Positions 1 through 4,047 of a DNA stretch of 5,902 bases are shown here, piece by piece (positions within the stretch are counted from its first letter, which is position 1; the number at the start of each line of letters is the position of its first letter). Origin of the DNA: Thermoleophilia bacterium (GTDB lineage: Bacteria; Actinomycetota; Thermoleophilia; Gaiellales; SKUG01); contig JAOPYS010000392.1 in the NCBI GenBank assembly GCA_025964465.1, forward strand, positions 1 to 5,902, written 5' to 3'. The notes under the pieces were generated by a model that saw only the letters and a list, made by a program, of their open reading frames with translations, did no database searches and had not been told where the DNA came from. The position numbers and the translations under genes are program-made.

Positions 1-37
1 CCGCGCTGCGCGCGTCCGCTCCCTCACGGTGGCCCAC

Positions 38-49
38 TGCGCATGCGCA
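38..49. repeat. 12-base perfect palindrome
   Basis: The sequence TGCGCATGCGCA reads identically on both strands. It lies in the non-coding stretch left of the kinase-like gene. It could be a dimeric regulator site or a chance event in GC-rich DNA; no second copy was noticed in the window. Confidence 0.4.
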
Positions 50-78
50 CCGGGCTGGATCACCGCTCCACCCTGTGC

Positions 79-100
79 ATCGGGCCCGATCACGGATCGG
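79..100. repeat. Overlapping palindrome and hairpin downstream of kinase-like gene
   Basis: ATCGGGCCCGAT (79-90) is a perfect 12-base palindrome. CCGATC and GATCGG (86-91 and 95-100) form a six-pair stem around a three-base ACG loop. The two structures share bases 86-90, so they cannot form together. On the minus strand they lie about 47-68 bases beyond the kinase-like stop codon, a plausible place for a transcription end, but neither is followed by a run of T. A terminator or an operator are both possible. Confidence 0.35.
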
Positions 101-146
101 TTGCAGGCACTTTCTCCGGTCACCGAAGCACGTGCGCCGAGGACGG

Positions 147-1139
147 TCAGGCGTGCTCGCGGACGAGCTCGGCGCCGCCGACCACCGCGGCAGCGCCTGC
201 GGCCCCAGCGGCTCCGACGGCGAGCGGCCAGGCCCGCACCACGGCGAGCGGCCCGGTCACCCACGGGCCCATCCTCGACTGTTCGAGCCGCCCGGTGTTC
301 ACGAGCTGGTCGCGGCGCGCCACCATGTCGCGCAGGTACGCATCGCGGGTCACGAGCCGCGACATCGTGCGCTGGCGCATCCGCACCATGCGGGGAGCCG
401 CCGGGTCGATGTGCTGCACCGCGACGTCCTCGCGCAGCTTCGCGTGCAGGCCCGCGAGCACTTCGGGGGTGAGGTTGCGCCGAACGACCTCGACCGTGCG
501 CGGATGCAGGTCGATCGGCAGCCGGTCGCCCGCGCCGAAGTCGCGGAAGATCGGGCGGAGCTTGTCGGGGCCGGCGAGGCCCATGTTGCCGATGTCGATG
601 AGGTGCATCGGGCCGGTCCCCGCGTCGTACATGGCGTTGCCGCCGTGGCGGTCGCTGTTGGCGACGACGTAGTCCACGACGCGCGCGAGCTCCACGTCCA
701 CCCGCGCCTGCGTGGCGGCGTCGATGCCGGGGTGCGACAGCCGGTAGCCGCGCTCGAGCTCCGACCGGAGCTGGTCGATCGCGCTGAACCCGGCGGCCCG
801 CGCCTCGACGCCGGGCACGACCTGCACTGCGGCGCCGCCGTCGCGCATCGAGGCTGCCGGGAACATGTGGTCGACCCCGAGCGCCCGTGCGATCCGCCAG
901 CCGAACACCTCCTGCGGGGCCTGCGCCTGGCCGGGGCGGAGGATGGCCTCGACCTGCTTCGACGCGTCGGCCGCGTCGGCGAGCAGCACGCGGTACATCA
1001 CGCCGTTCTGCCCGGCCGCGCCGAGCGCCTTCCGGGATCCGACCTCGACCCCGGTCGCGAGCACGCGTTCCAGCCCGTCGAGCGCCGCGGCGCCCCCGGT
1101 GCGCGGCATCGCCACGCGCAGTGCTTCAATCGCTGACAT
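147..1139 (-). CDS. Kinase-fold protein (PI3/4-kinase-like / HipA-like) with hydrophobic C-terminal tail
   Basis: This encodes a 330-residue protein resembling the PI3/PI4-kinase-like and HipA-like branch of the protein-kinase fold, which transfers phosphate from ATP. Visible motifs in order are: a loop rich in Gly near residues 40-50; AILRP at 65-69, where this branch normally has a Lys-Pro pair, so Arg68 replaces the usual ATP-binding Lys; a helix with Glu78; ALGV at 86-89; the catalytic loop NSDRHGGN at 161-168 (Asp163, Asn168); and the metal-binding IDIG at 181-184 (Asp182, equivalent to the DFG Asp). Residues 295-322 are hydrophobic and Ala/Gly-rich and leave only about eight residues at the C-terminus, as in a tail-anchored protein. 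The ATG at 1139 is preferred because longer forms would run into the start of the divergent gene at 1266; its Shine-Dalgarno is weak. Third positions are almost all G/C. The substrate is unknown, and 'kinase' means fold, not proven activity. Confidence 0.85.
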   Translation of the reverse strand: MSAIEALRVAMPRTGGAAALDGLERVLATGVEVGSRKALGAAGQNGVMYRVLLADAADASKQVEAILRPGQAQAPQEVFGWRIARALGVDHMFPAASMRDGGAAVQVVPGVEARAAGFSAIDQLRSELERGYRLSHPGIDAATQARVDVELARVVDYVVANSDRHGGNAMYDAGTGPMHLIDIGNMGLAGPDKLRPIFRDFGAGDRLPIDLHPRTVEVVRRNLTPEVLAGLHAKLREDVAVQHIDPAAPRMVRMRQRTMSRLVTRDAYLRDMVARRDQLVNTGRLEQSRMGPWVTGPLAVVRAWPLAVGAAGAAGAAAVVGGAELVREHA

Positions 1140-1213
1140 CGCCGTCGTCCCGTCGCCTCGTCCGTCCCACCGGGCTGTCGGTTCCGGGTGCGAATCGATT
1201 TCAGCAGGTTCGT

Positions 1214-1237
1214 CGAGGAGGCCTCGTGCCTGCGAGG
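1214..1237 (+). other. Alternating CGAGG/CCTCG stems in leader of the 1266 gene
   Basis: CGAGG (1214-1218), CCTCG (1222-1226) and CGAGG (1233-1237) follow one another. The central CCTCG can pair with either neighbour, giving two mutually exclusive five-pair hairpins with loops of 3 and 6 bases, about 30-50 bases before the GTG start. If transcription begins upstream of 1214 this would be a small switchable leader. The stems are short and could be accidental in such GC-rich DNA. Confidence 0.25.
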
Positions 1238-1255
1238 ATGCCGGCAGATCCCCTG

Positions 1256-1261
1256 AGGAGG
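1256..1261 (+). promoter_or_regulatory. Ribosome-binding site deciding the GTG start at 1266
   Basis: AGGAGG, a full match to the anti-Shine-Dalgarno core, lies four bases before the GTG at 1266. It is the strongest ribosome-binding site in the window. It fixes this otherwise ambiguous small gene as real and translated from GTG. Confidence 0.85.
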
Positions 1262-1265
1262 CACC

Positions 1266-1688
1266 GTGTCGATCACGCACGTCAAGCGAGCCGCGACCAC
1301 CCCGCCGATCACCGGGCCACTCGACCACCAGGCCTTCGCCCAGTCACTGCTGGCCGATGCGCGCATCACCCTCGCGGGCACGCAGGTGGTGTGGGACTTC
1401 CACGGCGTCCGCAAGCTCCGCGCCGACGTCGCGTCGTCGGAGCGCTCGCTGCGGACCGCAGCAGCGGGCGGCGTCTTCCCGGCCGAGCTCACGTCGGGCG
1501 CCGCGCAGGCGCACCGCGCCGTCCAGCTGCTCGGCCGCCTCTGGGTGCTCTACGCGAACATGTCCGACGGCGAGCCCACCGCAGCCGACTGGAAGCGCTT
1601 CGACCCCGTGGCCGCACGCCTCGTGCGCGCCGCCCGAGCCGCGCTGGACCAGGCCTATCTCGCCGCGTACACCGGCACGCATCCGTAG
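1266..1688 (+). CDS. Hypothetical small helical protein, 140 residues
   Basis: I do not recognise a family for this protein. It starts at GTG behind a perfect AGGAGG and ends with TAG. Residues 1-20 are Thr/Pro-rich and probably flexible. From about residue 21 it looks mainly alpha-helical, with many Ala, Arg and Leu residues and the patches VVWDFHGVRKLRAD (41-54), QLLGRLWVLYAN (87-98) and AALDQAYLAAY (125-135). There is no signal peptide, no clear membrane span, no Cys and no recognisable catalytic motif. The long helices with aromatic residues suggest a small helical bundle or partner protein. It is divergent from the kinase-like gene, 126 bases away, and 58 bases before the first ATPase gene, which seems to have its own promoter. 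A role as a regulator or partner of a neighbour is only a guess. Third-base composition matches the other genes. Confidence 0.8.
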   Translation: MSITHVKRAATTPPITGPLDHQAFAQSLLADARITLAGTQVVWDFHGVRKLRADVASSERSLRTAAAGGVFPAELTSGAAQAHRAVQLLGRLWVLYANMSDGEPTAADWKRFDPVAARLVRAARAALDQAYLAAYTGTHP

Positions 1689-1706
1689 GCGGTCGCGAGC
1701 GACGCC
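1688..1706 (+). terminator. Possible weak hairpin after the 1266 gene
   Basis: Starting at the last base of the TAG stop, GGC (1688-1690) and GTCG (1692-1695) can pair with CGAC (1700-1703) and GCC (1704-1706) around a CGAG loop, with G1691 bulged. That gives seven G/C-rich pairs directly after the stop. No T-run follows, so intrinsic termination is uncertain; the hairpin could instead stabilise the message end. Confidence 0.25.
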
Positions 1707-1731
1707 CGTGTGCGCCATCGCGGACCTCGGG

Positions 1732-1737
1732 TAGGGT
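1732..1737 (+). promoter_or_regulatory. Candidate -10 box for a leaderless ATPase operon transcript
   Basis: TAGGGT matches the actinobacterial TAnnnT -10 pattern and ends nine bases before the ATG at 1747. Transcription usually starts six to eight bases after the -10, so the message would begin at or within about three bases of the start codon. In agreement, no Shine-Dalgarno precedes that ATG. The -35 position (about 1709-1714, TGTGCG) is a poor match to TTGACA. It should drive both ATPase genes. Confidence 0.6.
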
Positions 1738-1746
1738 CTGCGGACG

Positions 1747-2802
1747 ATGGCTGCCCGAACGCCCGAACTCGACCCCGCCGCCCTGCCGCTGGGCCTCGCG
1801 CCCCGCACGGTGTTCGTCACCGGCAAGGGTGGTGTCGGCAAGTCCACCGTCGCCGCTGCCCTCGCGCTCGCCTGGCGCGACGCCGGGGCGCGCACGCTGC
1901 TCGTCGAGCTGGAGGGGCAGGCCAGCGCCGCGGCGCTGCTCTCCCCCAAGAAGATCGGCTACGAGCCCGTCCCGCTCGGCGAGCACCTGTGCGGGATCCG
2001 CATCACGATGGCGGAGGCCCTGCGCGAATACGTGCGCCTGCGGCTCAAGGTCAAGCTCGTCGCCGACCGCCTGGTCGGCAACCCGATCATCGACCAGTTC
2101 GCGCAGGCCGCCCCCGGGTTCCGCGACCTGCTCATCCTCGGCAAGCTGTGGTGGCTGGCGACGGAGAAGGATTCGCGCGGCCACCGCAAGTGGGACGCCA
2201 TCGTCGTCGACTCGCCGGCGACCGGCCACGGCCTGGGGCTGCTCGGCATGGCCGGCACGATCGCCCGCATGTTCCCGGTCGGACCGATCGCGGCCCAGGC
2301 GAAGGCCGTGGACGAGTACGTGCGCGACGCAGCGCGCGTCGGCATCGTCCTGGTCGCCCTGCCGGAGGAATTGCCCGTGACCGAGACGCTCGAGCTGCGG
2401 GAGGAGCTGGCGTCGCGCGGCATCGACGTCGCCGCGGAGGTGCTCAACGGCCTGCTCATCGATCGCTTCACCGGAGCCGAGTCCAAGCGCGTGGAGGGGC
2501 TCCTCGATGACGCGGGGACCTCGCTCGATCCGGGTGTGCGCCACGCCCTCGAGACCGTGGTCTGGGAGCACACTCGCTGCTCGGACCAGGCCGCCGAGCG
2601 CGAGCGCCTCGAGGCTGGCATCGGGCACGGCGTGTGCGTGCTGCCCCACATGTTCGTGCCACAGCTCGGCCGCGAGCACGTCGCATCGCTCGCGCGGTGG
2701 CTCGCGCCGGGCGGCCAGGACGTGCTGCTCGCCCAGCTCGCCGGGGCCACCGACGGGCCGGCAGCCGCTGCCGCGGTGCACGCTGCAGGGGGCGCCTCGT
2801 GA
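1747..2802 (+). CDS. ArsA/Get3-family ATPase, first subunit (Rv3679/BagA-like)
   Basis: This 351-residue P-loop ATPase belongs to the ArsA/Get3 (SIMIBI) class, whose members use ATP-driven dimer closure for anion export or membrane-protein delivery. The P-loop GKGGVGKST at 26-34 includes the signature Lys27 that reaches across the dimer. The switch I segment reads VELEGQ at 53-58, so Glu56 stands where Get3 and ArsA have the hydrolytic Asp; Rv3679 of M. tuberculosis, as I recall it, shows the same change. The Walker B/switch II segment is VVDSPATGHGL at 153-163 (Asp155). LPEELPVTETLE at 205-216 matches a conserved stretch of this subfamily. Cys82, Cys278 and Cys297 are isolated, so the CxxC zinc motif of eukaryotic Get3 and an ArsA-type arsenite-binding Cys cluster are absent. 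There is no signal peptide; it is probably cytosolic. The ATG is chosen for its position behind the -10 box. Its end overlaps the second ATPase by four bases, which argues for co-translation and a heterodimer. The client is unknown, and arsenite export is unlikely. Confidence 0.95.
   Translation: MAARTPELDPAALPLGLAPRTVFVTGKGGVGKSTVAAALALAWRDAGARTLLVELEGQASAAALLSPKKIGYEPVPLGEHLCGIRITMAEALREYVRLRLKVKLVADRLVGNPIIDQFAQAAPGFRDLLILGKLWWLATEKDSRGHRKWDAIVVDSPATGHGLGLLGMAGTIARMFPVGPIAAQAKAVDEYVRDAARVGIVLVALPEELPVTETLELREELASRGIDVAAEVLNGLLIDRFTGAESKRVEGLLDDAGTSLDPGVRHALETVVWEHTRCSDQAAERERLEAGIGHGVCVLPHMFVPQLGREHVASLARWLAPGGQDVLLAQLAGATDGPAAAAAVHAAGGAS
2787..2792 (+). promoter_or_regulatory. Ribosome-binding site of the second ATPase gene
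   Basis: AGGGGG lies six bases before the GTG at 2799, inside the last codons of the first ATPase gene. It supports the GTG that overlaps the upstream TGA stop, and argues against the far-upstream ATG at 2634 that lies in the same frame inside the first gene. Confidence 0.65.
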
Positions 2803-3944
2803 GCGCCACCAAGCCACCACGCCGCCGCCAGGGCGACGGCACGCGCGCCCTGTCCAAGCGGCTGCACCGCCTCGACGTGCTGCTCGTGTGCGGCTCGGGC
2901 GGGGTCGGCAAGACGAGCATCGCGGCGGCGCTCGCGCTCGACGAGGCCATGAACGGTCGCCGCGTGTGCGTGCTCACCATCGACCCCGCGCGCCGGCTCG
3001 CGCAGGCGATGGGGCTCGACGCGCTCGACGATCGCGAACGCGAGGTGACGCTGCCACCCGGTGCGGCGCCCGGCGGCTCGCTGCACGGGCTCATGCTCGA
3101 CCCCAAGACGGCGCTCGACCGGCTCGTGGCGGAGACGGTGACCACGACGGAGGAACAGGAGCGCATCTACGCCAACCGCGTCTACCAGCAGGTCGCCTCC
3201 TCGAGCGCCGGCATGCAGGAGTACATGGCGCTGGCCCGGCTCTTCGAGCTCGACCGCGGCGGGCGCTTCGACCTGATCGTCGTCGACACGCCGCCCGCGG
3301 CGCACGCGCGCGAGCTGCTCGATTCCCCGCAGCGCATCCTGCGCTTCCTGGAGGGCCGGTCGCTGCGCTGGTTCCTCAAGCCCGGCGCCCGCATGGGTCG
3401 CGTCGGCCTGCGCGCCATCGGCGGCTCCAACGGCCCCATCCTGGGCATCCTCAGCAAGGTCACCGGGGCGGAGATGATCCGCGACACCACCGAGTTCTTC
3501 GAGGCGATGCAGGGCATCTTCGGCTCGATCTCCGACCGCATCCGCGTGGTCGAGCGCATGTTCGCCAGCCCGAGCACCGGGTTCCTCTCCGTCACCAGCC
3601 CCGAGCGCGAGAGCGTCGACCAGGCCGTGACGTTCTGGGAGCTGCTCGAGGAGCGCCAGTACTGCTACGTGGGCACGGTCGTCAACCGCGTCGAGCCGGA
3701 GGCGCCGCCGAGCATGGCCACGCCGGACGAGCTCACCGGGATCGACGGGATCGACGAGTCGCTCGCCGCGCGCATCTCGGCGGCGCAGCAGGACCACGCG
3801 GCGCTGGCCGGGCGGGATCGCTCACGCCTCGACGAGCTGGCCGAGGCGACGGGGTCGGCGCTCACGATCTCCGTGCCGCGGCTCGCACGGGTCGTCAACG
3901 ACCTCGACGGCCTGCGCGCCCTCGCCCCCTACCTGGCCGAGTAG
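2799..3944 (+). CDS. ArsA/Get3-family ATPase, second subunit (Rv3680/BagB-like)
   Basis: This 381-residue partner ATPase starts at a GTG that shares four bases with the preceding stop (GTGA). After a basic, disordered N-terminus (1-25) comes the P-loop CGSGGVGKTS at 31-40. Ser33 replaces the signature Lys of deviant Walker A motifs, while Lys38 is kept. The switch I segment TIDPARRLAQAMG at 60-72 keeps Asp62, and the switch II/Walker B segment is VVDTPPAAHARELLD at 161-175 (Asp163). YQQVASSSAGMQEYMA at 129-144 and the Arg- and Gly-rich stretch near 190-210 match what I recall of Rv3680. ISVPRLARVVNDLDGLRAL near the C-terminus (357-375) is a typical ending for the family. The three Cys (31, 57, 289) do not form CxxC. 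The mycobacterial pair is reported to interact and to protect cells from glycerol and nitric oxide stress; whether that applies here is inference. The protein is probably cytosolic, acting with the upstream subunit at the membrane. Confidence 0.95.
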   Translation: MSATKPPRRRQGDGTRALSKRLHRLDVLLVCGSGGVGKTSIAAALALDEAMNGRRVCVLTIDPARRLAQAMGLDALDDREREVTLPPGAAPGGSLHGLMLDPKTALDRLVAETVTTTEEQERIYANRVYQQVASSSAGMQEYMALARLFELDRGGRFDLIVVDTPPAAHARELLDSPQRILRFLEGRSLRWFLKPGARMGRVGLRAIGGSNGPILGILSKVTGAEMIRDTTEFFEAMQGIFGSISDRIRVVERMFASPSTGFLSVTSPERESVDQAVTFWELLEERQYCYVGTVVNRVEPEAPPSMATPDELTGIDGIDESLAARISAAQQDHAALAGRDRSRLDELAEATGSALTISVPRLARVVNDLDGLRALAPYLAE

Positions 3945-4047
3945 CCGCCGCCGCGCGACGAGTTGTACTGCAACCGGTGGCCGAACTACCTCGATGCACG
4001 GGTAGGCGCGCTGGGTGGGGACCCCGTCGCGCACTCGGGGACAGGGG
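3945..4047 (+). promoter_or_regulatory. Intergenic region before the hydrolase gene
   Basis: These 103 bases separate the ATPase operon from the hydrolase gene and contain no clear terminator. GGTAGGCG at 4001-4008 resembles the -10 at 1732 but lacks the final T. It sits six bases before an in-frame GTG at 4015, so a leaderless longer form is conceivable. CCCCG (4022-4026) can pair with CGGGG (4036-4040), which would mask the GGGGA that serves the ATG at 4048; GGGG at 4017-4020 could compete for the same C-tract. Confidence 0.35.
4037..4047 (+). promoter_or_regulatory. Tandem ribosome-binding sites for ATG 4048 / 4054
   Basis: GGGGA (4037-4041) lies six bases before the ATG at 4048, and AGGGG (4043-4047) lies six bases before the in-frame ATG at 4054. 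Both spacings are ideal, so the two starts, two codons apart, cannot be separated from sequence alone. Either is better supported than the GTG at 4015. Confidence 0.5.

Larger units (their letters stand above)
1..146. other. Non-coding left-edge region with inverted repeats
   Basis: No convincing gene is visible here. All three forward frames are open to the edge, but none shows the near-total G/C at third positions seen in the real genes of the window, and no start has a Shine-Dalgarno. On the minus strand the region lies downstream of the kinase-like gene that ends at 147. It contains a 12-base palindrome at 38-49, another at 79-90, and a 6-base-pair stem with a 3-base loop at 86-100 that overlaps the second. 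It probably combines a transcription end for the kinase-like gene with a control region for whatever lies further left, but that is inference. Confidence 0.5.
1140..1265. promoter_or_regulatory. Divergent intergenic region (promoters for both flanking genes)
   Basis: These 126 bases separate the start codons of two genes reading away from each other, so they should hold both promoters. The only A/T-rich patch is around 1192-1204 (CGAATCGATTTCAG). No convincing -35/-10 pair could be assigned on either strand. The right part holds the alternating short stems described separately and the strong ribosome-binding site of the gene at 1266. Confidence 0.5.

Noticed and set aside
1..93. Possible minus-strand gene starting at GTG 93 (or 63) and running off the left edge
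   Set aside because: No Shine-Dalgarno at proper spacing and no promoter. Many codons end in A or T, unlike the other genes here. It cannot be supported on about 30 codons.
75..1136. Long plus-strand open frame opposite the kinase-like gene
   Set aside because: Its translation is low-complexity Arg/Ala/His/Gly with no motifs, while the minus strand shows DRHGGN and IDIG in the right order and near-complete G/C third positions. It is an antisense shadow caused by high GC.
1140..1328. 63-residue upstream extension of the kinase-like gene to an ATG at 1328
   Set aside because: It would overlap the start and ribosome-binding site of the divergent gene at 1266, and the added residues look like random translated spacer (rich in Arg, Gly, Asp).
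1489..3797. Long minus-strand open frames opposite the two ATPase genes
   Set aside because: Their products are Arg/Ala/Gly/Leu-rich with no domain, and the plus strand carries unmistakable P-loop and switch motifs.
1747..3944. Arsenical pump ATPase (arsA) reading of the two ATPase genes
   Set aside because: No arsB, arsD or arsR neighbour is present, the metalloid-binding Cys cluster is missing, and both proteins resemble the separate Rv3679/Rv3680 group.
4015..4047. GTG at 4015 as the start of the hydrolase
   Set aside because: It has no ribosome-binding site. A leaderless start from TAGGCG at 4003-4008 is conceivable but the box is a weak match, and the ATGs at 4048 and 4054 each have a well-spaced purine-rich site.
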